14,193 nt of DNA from Eubacteriales Family XIII. Incertae Sedis bacterium (GTDB lineage Bacteria; Bacillota; Clostridia; Peptostreptococcales; Anaerovoracaceae), in NCBI GenBank assembly GCA_031263875.1, contig JAISEX010000128.1, positions 1 to 14,193 of the forward strand. Reading direction: 5' to 3'. Of this stretch, positions 7,450 through 14,051 are shown piece by piece. A model generated the notes under the pieces. That model ran no database searches. It was given only the letters and a program-made list of their open reading frames with translations, and had not been told where the DNA came from. Positions within the stretch are counted from its first letter, which is position 1, and every line of letters starts with the position of its first letter. Position numbers and translations under genes: made by a program.

Positions 7450-8745
7450 TCACCCCAGCGCCTGCTCCAGATCGGCGATCAGATCCTTCGCGTCCTCGCA
7501 GCCGACGGAGAGCCGCAGCGTGTCCTCGTAGACGCCGGCAGCCGCGGCGACCTCTTTCGGCTGGCCGAAATTTATGGAGGTCATGGGATGCACGATCATG
7601 GATTTCGCGTCGCCGACGTTCACCATGTAATCGAAAATGCGGACCCGCTCGAGCACGCGCTTCGCCGCGTCGAGGCCGCCCTTCAGCCGAATCGACATCA
7701 TCGCGCCGGGGCCGCCGACGGGGAAATATTTTTTCGCGAGCCCGTAATATATGCTCGACGCAAGACCAGGGTAAGAAATTTCCTTGACAGCCGCGTGGCC
7801 TTCGAGAAATTCCGCGACGCGCAGCGCGTTGGCCACGTGACGCTCCATGCGCAGCGAAAGCGTTTCAAGCCCCTGCATCAGATAGAACGACGTCTGCGGG
7901 CTGATATGCGCGCCGAATTCCGTCAGATATTCTATGCGCATTTTTTTCGTAAACATTTCGCGGCCCAAAGTTTCGGCGCCGATGGTGTCCTTGTGCTCGC
8001 CGTAGAAGGCGTCCATATGCGGAAATTTGCCGCTCAGCCAGTCGAAATCGCCGCGCTCCACACAGACGCCCGCGATGCTGTTGCCGTGGCCGTTCAGATA
8101 TTTCGTGGCGGAATAACAGACGATGTCCGCGCCGAATTCAAACGGGCGCAGCAGGTAGGGCGTGGCGAACGTGTTATCAACGACAAGCGGAACGCCGTGC
8201 GCGTGAGCGATCTCGGCCACGCGCTCGATGTCGATAATATTGCAGAGCGGATTGCCGATACTCTCGATAAAAACGGCCTTCGTGTTCTCGCCGATGGCGG
8301 CCGCGAAGGACTGCGGATCGTCTTCATCACTGACGAAGGTGACGTGGACGCCATAACGCGGGAACAGCTTGTTAAACATGGTTTGCGAGCCGCCGTAGAT
8401 GGTCCGCGACGCGACGATATCGTCCCCGGGCGAAGCGAGATTGAGCAGCGCGCTCGAAATGGCGGCCATGCCGGAACCCATGGCGATCGCCGCGCTTCCC
8501 CCTTCGAGCGACGCGATCCGCTTTTCGGCGGCCGCGGTGGTCGGGTTGGAAAAGCGGACGTAGGACGTGCCCTCCTCCTGATAGGAAAACAGCCTGATGC
8601 TGCGCTCGTACTCGCCGATTTCAAAGGCGGCGCTCTGGTATATCGGCACGGCCTTTGCGCGGTTGTGCTCGGCGGGGTTGTAACCCGCGTGAAGCTGCCG
8701 CGTCGAAAATCCCAGTGAAGTGTCGTCAAATGCTTTGTACGTCAT
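7450..8745 (-). CDS. metY: O-acetylhomoserine aminocarboxypropyltransferase (O-acetylhomoserine sulfhydrylase)
   Basis: 431 residues, the normal length for this enzyme. It belongs to the Cys/Met-metabolism PLP family and makes homocysteine from O-acetylhomoserine and sulfide (direct sulfhydrylation), in the cytoplasm. PLP site: YSATKYLNGHG with Schiff-base Lys215; DNTFATPYL (190-198) with the ring-binding aspartate; SNPTTAAAEKRIASLEGG (66-83) and the phosphate-binding region AMGSGMAAISS (88-98). The end LRLSVGCEDAKDLIADLEQAL matches the family C-terminus. Start is ATG 8745, with GGAGG at 8755-8751 (5 nt spacing). It begins 11 nt after the stop of the Fe-S protein gene, so the two form an operon. 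Cystathionine gamma-synthase or methionine gamma-lyase are less likely given the length and the long insert after the lysine. Confidence 0.85.
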   Translation of the reverse strand: MTYKAFDDTSLGFSTRQLHAGYNPAEHNRAKAVPIYQSAAFEIGEYERSIRLFSYQEEGTSYVRFSNPTTAAAEKRIASLEGGSAAIAMGSGMAAISSALLNLASPGDDIVASRTIYGGSQTMFNKLFPRYGVHVTFVSDEDDPQSFAAAIGENTKAVFIESIGNPLCNIIDIERVAEIAHAHGVPLVVDNTFATPYLLRPFEFGADIVCYSATKYLNGHGNSIAGVCVERGDFDWLSGKFPHMDAFYGEHKDTIGAETLGREMFTKKMRIEYLTEFGAHISPQTSFYLMQGLETLSLRMERHVANALRVAEFLEGHAAVKEISYPGLASSIYYGLAKKYFPVGGPGAMMSIRLKGGLDAAKRVLERVRIFDYMVNVGDAKSMIVHPMTSINFGQPKEVAAAAGVYEDTLRLSVGCEDAKDLIADLEQALG

Positions 8746-8756
8746 AATCGCCTCCG

Positions 8757-9779
8757 TTAATCTCTCGCCAATAATTTCACGCCGTCCGGTTCGCCCGCGT
8801 TTTCGGCGAACGACGCAAGCTGCCGCAGAAAAAGCGCGTTCGGCTTGCAGGAAGAAACGCACAAGCCGCACCCCATGCAAGCACTTTCGTCGATGTCAAC
8901 TTTTTTGCTTGACATAAATGAAAGCGCACCGAAGGGGCAACGCTTTACACATGATCCGCAGCCGATACAATCCTCCGCACGCACCGAGACGGCTTTGCTT
9001 GCCGCCGGCCATACGCGGCCGCTGTTTCTTCTTTCGCGCGAACGAAACAGATAACAACAGTCCGTACAACAGTTGCAAATACCGTGCGGGCTTTCCGTAT
9101 GCACGAGCCCGTCCCGGTCGGCCCGCGCGAGAACTTCCTTCGCTCCCGCAAGCGTGATCTCTTTCGACACGCCGCGATCCGGCCAGGTATTCGTTCCGCC
9201 CTCAAATGAAATGCAGACGTCCTTCGCGTGACCGCAGCCGTTCTTCAGCGACCGGCAGTCGCAGTTTGTCAAGTAAATCGCTTGACCGTCACCTGCTTTC
9301 GATTCGAGAAGCGCAACGCTTTCGCCGAGGGTCAGCACGATATCTTCGGTGGGGCGTCCGCCCGCCCTGCTCCAGTCCAGCCCGTCATAATAACGGTCGA
9401 AGTATAAGGCTTCGATTCCGTCCCGCGTTTCTTCGGGTATCGAAAGATAGACGCCGCGCTCATGAACCGCAACGATAGTATAGCGCGCGAAGAAATCCGT
9501 GACCGCGTAGCGCGTCGGAACAGATGGTGCGGCATCGTTTTCCGCAACGGAAATAACGCCGCGGCGGTACGCCGTGTCAAGGAATTCGCTTGACGCGGTT
9601 TTGTCCGTAATACCGGGCGCTTCATCTTCGCTCAGCGCTTCACGGGCTTCGTCCGCCGTAAAGGAATCACGATCTCCCAGCGCCGCGATCAACCGCCGTT
9701 CCCGGTCGGCCAATATTATCTCAACGATGCCATCAGCCGCTTCCGGCACGCCGAAGTTCGCGTGGACTTTATCTCTCAT
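8757..9779 (-). CDS. Multi-cluster 4Fe-4S ferredoxin-domain protein (winged-helix-like N-terminus, CNCC motif)
   Basis: 340 residues from ATG 9779 (MRDKVHANFG). An alternative ATG at 9842 adds 21 basic residues and has no better ribosome site; the start is uncertain. Residues 1-110 look like a small helical, possibly winged-helix, region. A cysteine region follows with C173, C175, C182, C189 (NCDCR...CGHAKDVC), a second with C235, C237, C238, C241, C242 (ICNCCTDCC), then two classic 4Fe-4S motifs at C271/C274/C277/C281 and C301/C304/C307/C311. This layout matches a family of anaerobe ferredoxin-domain proteins with CxCR...GCxHxxxVC and ICNCCxCCC motifs whose function is unknown to me. Cytoplasmic, no signal or membrane span. 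Co-transcribed with metY, so it may feed electrons or sulfide to homocysteine synthesis; that is inference. Confidence 0.75.
   Translation of the reverse strand: MRDKVHANFGVPEAADGIVEIILADRERRLIAALGDRDSFTADEAREALSEDEAPGITDKTASSEFLDTAYRRGVISVAENDAAPSVPTRYAVTDFFARYTIVAVHERGVYLSIPEETRDGIEALYFDRYYDGLDWSRAGGRPTEDIVLTLGESVALLESKAGDGQAIYLTNCDCRSLKNGCGHAKDVCISFEGGTNTWPDRGVSKEITLAGAKEVLARADRDGLVHTESPHGICNCCTDCCYLFRSRERRNSGRVWPAASKAVSVRAEDCIGCGSCVKRCPFGALSFMSSKKVDIDESACMGCGLCVSSCKPNALFLRQLASFAENAGEPDGVKLLARD
9268..9286. repeat. 19-bp palindrome GTCAAG-N7-CTTGAC inside the Fe-S protein gene (site 1)
   Basis: GTCAAGTAAATCGCTTGAC, exact arms and the same spacing as the core of the rrf2-mnmA array. It encodes part of AIYLTN in the gene. 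Confidence 0.75.
9576..9594. repeat. 19-bp palindrome GTCAAG-N7-CTTGAC inside the Fe-S protein gene (site 2)
   Basis: GTCAAGGAATTCGCTTGAC, exact arms and spacing. It encodes part of SSEFLDT. Near-matches with one arm change lie at 8895-8913 (same gene) and 3527-3545 (modC). Confidence 0.75.
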
Positions 9780-10161
9780 TTCGTTCGTCGTTTTCGCCTC
9801 TTTTCTTCGCGTAGCCGGCGGGAAACGCCTCGCCGTTCGCATAAGCCCTGCTATAAAACCCGCATTGCGCGGTATAGTACCACAACGTACTTGCTTACAA
9901 AACGCGCGGTATGCGGTATATTGGGCGGCACATTATGCGTATACGCCCAGGTAGTTATTGACATAATTTTACATCATCCGAGAACCCGACCGCTCTTTCG
10001 CCCCAACCATACGCAGTGGCAGTTATTTCAACCGGCCGAAGGTTCCGCAACACGTTTCTTTCCCTACTATTATATACTCTCCATCCGTTCGCATTACACG
10101 CGCAATTTCATATATAACATATATGTTTTATATTATATTAACAGAAGCAACTATATGTCAA
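9780..10161. other. Intergenic region upstream of the Fe-S protein/metY operon
   Basis: No gene recognised. On the minus strand a TATAAT at 10074-10069 could be a -10 box, but no good -35 lies 16-18 bp away. A perfect palindrome GCGTATACGC occurs near 9936-9946 and a run of related ACCGCGC/ACCGCAT words follows on the minus strand, including GTGGTAC-TAT-ACCGCGC. That last word is reminiscent of a T-box but lacks the rest of one. The segment 10090-10150 is AT-rich. Confidence 0.35.
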
Positions 10162-10162
10162 G

Positions 10163-10323
10163 GGGTACTTCTGAAAACTCATGTTGCGCGGATTTGCCGT
10201 GAAGTTTGCCGCGATTCATAGGCGAAAAACGCAGGAATACTGGTGGTATTTCGAGGCTTTTCGCCGAAGAAGCACGGGGAAATGCGCGGCAAAGGCGCGC
10301 AACAGGGGCTTTCAGAGGTGCCC
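10163..10323. repeat. 161-bp imperfect foldback element abutting the end of larE
   Basis: Paired arms from outside in: TCTGAAA (10170-10176) with TTTCAGA (10310-10316); TGTTGCGCG (10182-10190) with CGCGCAACA (10296-10304); TTTGCCG (10193-10199) with CGGCAAA (10287-10293); GGCGAAAA (10221-10228) with TTTTCGCC (10258-10265); AATAC-TGGTG-GTATT at the tip (10236-10250). The right arm overlaps the last 12 bases of larE including its stop codon. It could be a mobile foldback or MITE, and may also act as a transcription terminator. Confidence 0.7.
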
Positions 10324-11163
10324 AAGGGTTTCGTTCATGCTGCCCGTGCGGTACCCCGCCAACTCGAGCGACGTGTACACGAAACCGATCCGCTGAAATC
10401 CCGTCAACACCTTTTCGCGCACCGCCGCGCCCATGAGCTGCGGGAATTCCGACGGGTCGATCTCTATGCGCGCCTGCTCGCCCGCCGTGCCGTGGACGCG
10501 CACGCGCACCTGCGTGAAGCCGAGGTCGAGAAGGAGCTGCTCCGCCTTGTCCACGCGCAGCAGTTTTTCCGCGCTGATGGTGTCGCCGTACGCGAAACGC
10601 GACGAGAGGCAGGCGAATGACTGCTTCTCCCACGTCGGCAAACCGAGCGCTTTTGAAATCGCGCGTATCTCGTTTTTGCTGAGCTCGGCTTCGCGAAGCG
10701 GGCTTTTGACGCCGAGTTCACCGACCGCCTGCAGCCCCGGCCGGTAATCGCCCTCGTCGTCGAGATTGCTTCCTTCCGCGATATGCGCCACGCCCTCGGC
10801 CCGCGCTATTTCGCCGATTTTCGTGAACAGCTCCGTCTTGCACAGATAGCACCGGTTCGGCGGATTTTGCGCAAAGCCCTCGATATCGAGTTCTTCGGAC
10901 TCGACGACAACGTGCCGGATCCCGTTTGCCGCGCAGTATTCCCGCGCCTCGCGGAGTTCGCGTTCGGGAAACGAACACGACCGCGCCGTGACCGCGATGA
11001 TATTATCGCCCAGCGCGTCGTGCGCGACCCGCAGCAAAAACGTCGAATCCACCCCGCCCGAAAACGCAACGGCAAGACTCCCGTAACCCGCTATAATATC
11101 CCGCAGGTCGTCGTACTTCGCCGCCAGCGCCTCACCGATTTCCGGCATACTGTCCTTTGTCAT
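10312..11163 (-). CDS. larE: ATP-dependent sacrificial sulfur transferase LarE family protein
   Basis: 283 residues. PP-loop AFSGGVDST at 33-41, adenylating motif. NRCYLCK at 103-109 is conserved in the family. FACLSSRFAYG carries Cys185, at the position of the cysteine sacrificed for sulfur by LarE of lactobacilli; further motifs are EGSNLDDEGDYRPG (130-143) and the C-terminal GYRTGSMNETL. LarE adenylates a pyridinium dicarboxylate mononucleotide and donates sulfur to make the nickel-pincer cofactor of lactate racemase. No larB, larC or larA is in the window, so the actual substrate here may differ. Start ATG 11163 has GGGAG 7 nt upstream. The last three residues GHL and the stop are supplied by a foldback element, meaning the native end was probably just after MNETL. 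Confidence 0.9.
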   Translation of the reverse strand: MTKDSMPEIGEALAAKYDDLRDIIAGYGSLAVAFSGGVDSTFLLRVAHDALGDNIIAVTARSCSFPERELREAREYCAANGIRHVVVESEELDIEGFAQNPPNRCYLCKTELFTKIGEIARAEGVAHIAEGSNLDDEGDYRPGLQAVGELGVKSPLREAELSKNEIRAISKALGLPTWEKQSFACLSSRFAYGDTISAEKLLRVDKAEQLLLDLGFTQVRVRVHGTAGEQARIEIDPSEFPQLMGAAVREKVLTGFQRIGFVYTSLELAGYRTGSMNETLGHL

Positions 11164-11249
11164 CGTTGATCTCCCTCTTTTCGCATTTTCGCTTTTTACT
11201 CTGGACTACGCTACGCGCACCATCCGTCATTCCGAGTAGATGTATCTTT

Positions 11250-11659
11250 GCGGGCGCATGGGGCTAGCGCCCCACCGGGCTTAGGGTATAGGGACCCATC
11301 CAGACCCGCCTGTAATGGTGGTATTTCACCGCAGACTTCGTTATCGTCCTCAGCGTATCACCGGTACGCCTTCGTCCTGCTGCCTCGTCTGCGATGAAAT
11401 ACCGCCATTAGCAGGTCGAAGAGTCCACGGAAGACGGATTTTTCTCAGAACACAGGCACAATTTTAAGAGCATACTGGTGGTACGTGCTTAAAATTTGCC
11501 GAAGGTCTGGGGAAAATCCGCTTCTGTGGACCGGGTCCGTATGGGTCCCTATACCCTACGGGCTCCGCTTCGCTCCGGCCCGGCGCGTCGCTCCGCTTTA
11601 GCGCCGTGGCTGCTGCGCACCCCTTCTGTCCCTTGCGCGTCGCGGCTTCGCCGCTCCTT
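11250..11659 (+). repeat. Dispersed foldback repeat, copy E, split by a MITE
   Basis: Left part 11250-11281 has the compact head hairpin GGGGC-TAGC-GCCCC followed by ACCGGGCT. Right part 11559-11659 resumes with CGGGCTCCG, then the core TGTCCCTTGCGCGTCGC and a GCGGCTTCGCCGC hairpin. The two halves join to match the undisturbed copies C and F, so the MITE went into a pre-existing repeat. It fills most of the larE-mnmA gap (11164-11728), which holds no gene. Confidence 0.75.
11282..11558. mobile_element. 277-bp MITE with 27-bp terminal inverted repeats and TA ends
   Basis: Left end begins TAGGGTATAGGGACCCAT at 11282; the right end is its inverse, ending ATGGGTCCCTATACCCTA at 11558. Over 27 bp, 25 positions match. 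Both ends carry TA, fitting the TA target duplication of IS630/Tc1-mariner transposases. No transposase is encoded. Inside are further inverted repeats: 11313-11336 with 11387-11410 (22 of 24), AATTTTAAG/CTTAAAATT (11460-11468 and 11488-11496), and a CGGATTTT/AAAATCCG pair, so the whole element can fold. It is presumably moved by a transposase elsewhere in the genome. Confidence 0.82.
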
Positions 11660-11728
11660 TTACGTCGTTCTCCATTCCAGTGTTTGCGCTTCGCGCAAAT
11701 TCGCACATACTCAGAGCGCAAAACTTTT

Positions 11729-12841
11729 TCATAGTATAACGCCGCCGCCCACCACCGTATCGCCGTCGTACATCACAGCCGCCTGACCGCGTGTGACCGC
11801 GCGCTGTGGCTCGTCAAACGTTATCGTTATTTCATCCTCGTCCGTTCGCACCGCCGAAGCCGGGCTTGCGGACTGATTGTACCTGATTTTCGCGGCGACG
11901 CGCACCGGCCGGTCCAAATCACCCGCGCCGACGGATATCAGATTGACGTCTTTCATGACCACCGTATCCGTAAACAGATCCTCGTTCGCGCCAAGCACCA
12001 CCTCGTTCGTGCGCGGGCGAATCTCCGTCACGTAACGCGGCTTCCCGAAAGCCGTGCCGAGCCCCTTCCGCTGGCCGATCGTGTAATGGATAATGCCCTC
12101 GTGTTCGCCGAGAACATTCCCGTCCGCGTCGATAAAATTTCCGCGCTCCATGCCCGCCATCGCACCACTGTCAAGCATATACCGCGCGATAAATCCGGCA
12201 TAATCGCCGTCACGCACAAAGCAGATATCCTGGCTGTCCTTCTTGTGCGCGTTCACAAAACCGTGCGCCTCGGCTATGCGGCGTATCTCCGTTTTCTTCA
12301 TATCGCCGAGGGGGAACCGGGTGCGCGCCAACTGCTCTTGCGTAAGCATGTAGAGCACATAACTCTGATCTTTCGTCTTATCCTCCGCCGCCAAAAGCAG
12401 GTACCGCCCCGAATCCTTATCGGGAATTATGCGCGCGTAATGCCCCGTCACAACGCAGTCGAATCCGAGCTGCTCCATGCGCCGGTACAGCCTGTCGTAC
12501 TTGATGTAGCGGTTGCAGTCGATGCACGGATTCGGCGTTTCGCCCGCGAGATAAGCGCGGCAGAACCGGTCTATCACCTGCGCGCGAAAATCGTCGGCGA
12601 AATCGAAAATGTAAAACGGTATGCCGATCTCCGCGGCGACGCGGCGCGCGTCCTCCGCATCCTCAAGCGAACAGCAGGTACGGCTTTCGCACTCGCCCAC
12701 GTCCTCGTTATCGATCAAGCGCATCGTCACGCCCGTGCAATCATATCCGCGCCCCTTCATAAAGAGAGCGGCGACGGAACTATCCACGCCGCCGCTCATC
12801 GCAATCAGAGCTTTTTTGTTATCGATTCCGCTGTCAAGCAT
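11729..12841 (-). CDS. mnmA: tRNA-specific 2-thiouridylase
   Basis: 370 residues. It thiolates U34 of tRNAs for Lys, Glu and Gln using persulfide sulfur and ATP. PP-loop AMSGGVDSS at 14-22; tRNA-thiolation cysteines in TPNPCIDCN (Cys106, the nucleophile position) and DSQDICFVRDGDY (Cys207, the persulfide position); VTGHYARI (131-138) and GQRKGLG further on. Length and motifs are complete. Start is ATG 12841; the preceding GTAAGGTAAA gives a weak AAGG site with short spacing. The first codons (ATGCTTGACAGC) lie inside unit 1 of a 40-bp tandem array. The upstream gene is the rrf2 regulator, as in B. subtilis cymR-yrvO-mnmA, but no cysteine desulfurase lies between them here. Confidence 0.95.
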   Translation of the reverse strand: MLDSGIDNKKALIAMSGGVDSSVAALFMKGRGYDCTGVTMRLIDNEDVGECESRTCCSLEDAEDARRVAAEIGIPFYIFDFADDFRAQVIDRFCRAYLAGETPNPCIDCNRYIKYDRLYRRMEQLGFDCVVTGHYARIIPDKDSGRYLLLAAEDKTKDQSYVLYMLTQEQLARTRFPLGDMKKTEIRRIAEAHGFVNAHKKDSQDICFVRDGDYAGFIARYMLDSGAMAGMERGNFIDADGNVLGEHEGIIHYTIGQRKGLGTAFGKPRYVTEIRPRTNEVVLGANEDLFTDTVVMKDVNLISVGAGDLDRPVRVAAKIRYNQSASPASAVRTDEDEITITFDEPQRAVTRGQAAVMYDGDTVVGGGVIL

Positions 12842-13112
12842 TTTACCTTACTCATTACCTGTCCGCATAGTTGTCAAGTATTTTGCTTCACACATTACGC
12901 GTCCGCACGGCCGCCAAGCATTTTACTTTACACGTCACTCACTCGCATAGCTGTCAAGCATTTTACTTTACGCGTTACGCACTCGCGTCACTGTCAATCA
13001 TTTTACTTTACGCGCTACGCGTCCGCACGACCGTCAAGCGTTTCGCTTCACTCGTCACGCATTCGCGCAGCCGTCAAGTATTTTACTTGACGCTTCACAT
13101 ATTCAGCATAAA
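12833..13112. repeat. Seven tandem 40-bp repeats filling the rrf2-mnmA gap
   Basis: Units start at 12833, 12873, 12913, 12953, 12993, 13033 and 13073, all exactly 40 bp with divergence between copies. Each opens with a 19-bp near-palindrome; unit 7 is perfect, GTCAAGTATTTTACTTGAC (arms GTCAAGTA/TACTTGAC around TTT), followed by about 21 bp rich in CGC and TCAC. Unit 1 contains the mnmA start codon; unit 7 contains the rrf2 stop (13097-13095). In mRNA sense several units carry AAAATGCTTGAC, resembling the mnmA start. The 40-bp period sets the palindromes about four helical turns apart, fitting an operator array. Confidence 0.93.
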
Positions 13113-13541
13113 CGCGCTTTGTTCCTCCTGCGCTCTTACGCTGTCAAGCAATTCGCTGACCGTTACGCCCGCAAGCTGTTCGCGTATCACCTCATCCAAC
13201 GCCTCGTAGACTTTTACGCGTATCACCCGCTCGATATCCGGTGCGCCATTCGTCACGGTTTCCTCGGTTTTCTCCGTCAGGCCCTGCTCGATCGGCGCGA
13301 GTACGTCCCACGCCGTAATGCCGTCCGCCGCGCGCGCGAGCTTGTAGCCGCCTTTCGGCCCCTTGACGGACGTCAGCAGTTTCGCCTTTTTCATCTGCGC
13401 GAATACCTGCTCGAGATATATCTTCGATATGCCGAGCCGGTCCGCCACGCTGCTCACGGAAACGTTCTCGTCCCGCGCGGTTCTGTCGGCTATAATTATG
13501 GCCGCGGCAAGCGCGTACCTGCCCTTAACGGAAATCTTCAT
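13095..13541 (-). CDS. Rrf2-family transcriptional regulator, CymR-like
   Basis: 148 residues, starting MKISVKGRYAL, the standard Rrf2 opening. The winged helix covers about 1-80, with the recognition region SVADRLGISKIYLEQVFAQMKKAKLL and the wing SVKGPKGGYKLAR. A dimerisation helix follows. The protein has no cysteine at all, so it cannot bind an Fe-S cluster as IscR does; this and the position before mnmA point to a CymR-type regulator of cysteine/sulfur metabolism. ATG 13541 has AGGA 8 nt upstream. It may bind the palindromic array lying directly downstream; that is inference. The promoter was not identified with confidence. Confidence 0.88.
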   Translation of the reverse strand: MKISVKGRYALAAAIIIADRTARDENVSVSSVADRLGISKIYLEQVFAQMKKAKLLTSVKGPKGGYKLARAADGITAWDVLAPIEQGLTEKTEETVTNGAPDIERVIRVKVYEALDEVIREQLAGVTVSELLDSVRAQEEQSAFMLNM

Positions 13542-13622
13542 ATTTACATTCCTGTTCTTTCATTTGATTTTACTCAGTTGCACATTATCGTATCTATTTT
13601 TATGCCATTCGCCAATCCCAAT

Positions 13623-13962
13623 GCGGGCGCATGAGGTACGCAAAATGACTTTGTAATTAATCGCGGGGCATTCCTACGCGCGAACATTTACGAAAAACGG
13701 TTTCTTATTTTTGCGTACCCCACCGGGCTCTGCGGGGCTCCGCTCTGCTTCGGCCGCTTCGCGGCTGCTTCGCACCCCTCCGATCCCTTGCGCATCGCCG
13801 TCGCTCGTGCCTGTTTTACGCGGCTTCAGCCGCAGTGTAAAACAGGACAGCGAAGCGAGCAACGCGAGCGGAGGAAAGAACGACCGCAGGGAGTGAATGT
13901 TGCCTCGTTCCGGCTCCCTTATGCGGGCAAAGTACACGTCACGTCCGTCCTCACCACGGCGA
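13623..13962 (+). repeat. Dispersed foldback repeat, copy F (forward)
   Basis: Head GCGGGCGCATGAGG, then a roughly 90-nt variable loop that itself begins GGTACGCAAAA and ends TTTTGCGTACC, then CCCACCGGGCT, GGGGCTCCG, the core ATCCCTTGCGC and the hairpin at 13810-13846 (arms CCTGTTTTAC/GTAAAACAGG). From 13780 to 13962 it is nearly identical to the reverse complement of copy A. It lies upstream of rrf2; any reading frame in it is doubtful. Confidence 0.78.
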
Positions 13963-13971
13963 ATCACTCTC

Positions 13972-14028
13972 TCACTCACGCAACAAAAACAGCGCGAGAA
14001 CGAACTTCGACTCGAGCATTCTTATCAT
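13972..14028 (-). CDS. Candidate 18-residue hydrophobic micro-ORF or truncated gene start
   Basis: ATG 14028 is preceded by GGAGG (14038-14034, 5 nt spacing) and by a good promoter. It reads MIRMLESKFVLALFLLRE and stops at TGA, right where repeat copy F begins. Either a leader/micro-peptide or the 5' stub of a membrane or exported protein gene cut by the repeat. Product not recognised. Confidence 0.4.
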   Translation of the reverse strand: MIRMLESKFVLALFLLRE

Positions 14029-14051
14029 GCCGTCCTCCTGCCGCCTTATAT

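Noticed and set aside
7222..8718. Plus-strand frame of 498 codons
   Set aside because: Antisense shadow of metY, which has complete PLP motifs on the other strand.
9880..9960. T-box or SAM riboswitch before the Fe-S protein/metY operon
   Set aside because: Only a split GTGGTAC...ACCGCG word is present; no specifier stem, no terminator partner and no SAM aptamer core were found.
12086..13090. Plus-strand frame of 334 codons with repeated VKHFT-like peptides
   Set aside because: Antisense to mnmA and then the 40-bp array; its periodicity comes from the DNA repeats, and 40 bp is not a multiple of three.
12833..13112. CRISPR array
   Set aside because: The 40-bp units are contiguous and the part between palindromes is itself conserved; there are no unique spacers and no cas genes.
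13095..13541. IscR (Fe-S sensing Rrf2 protein)
   Set aside because: The protein contains no cysteine, so the three cluster ligands of IscR are absent.
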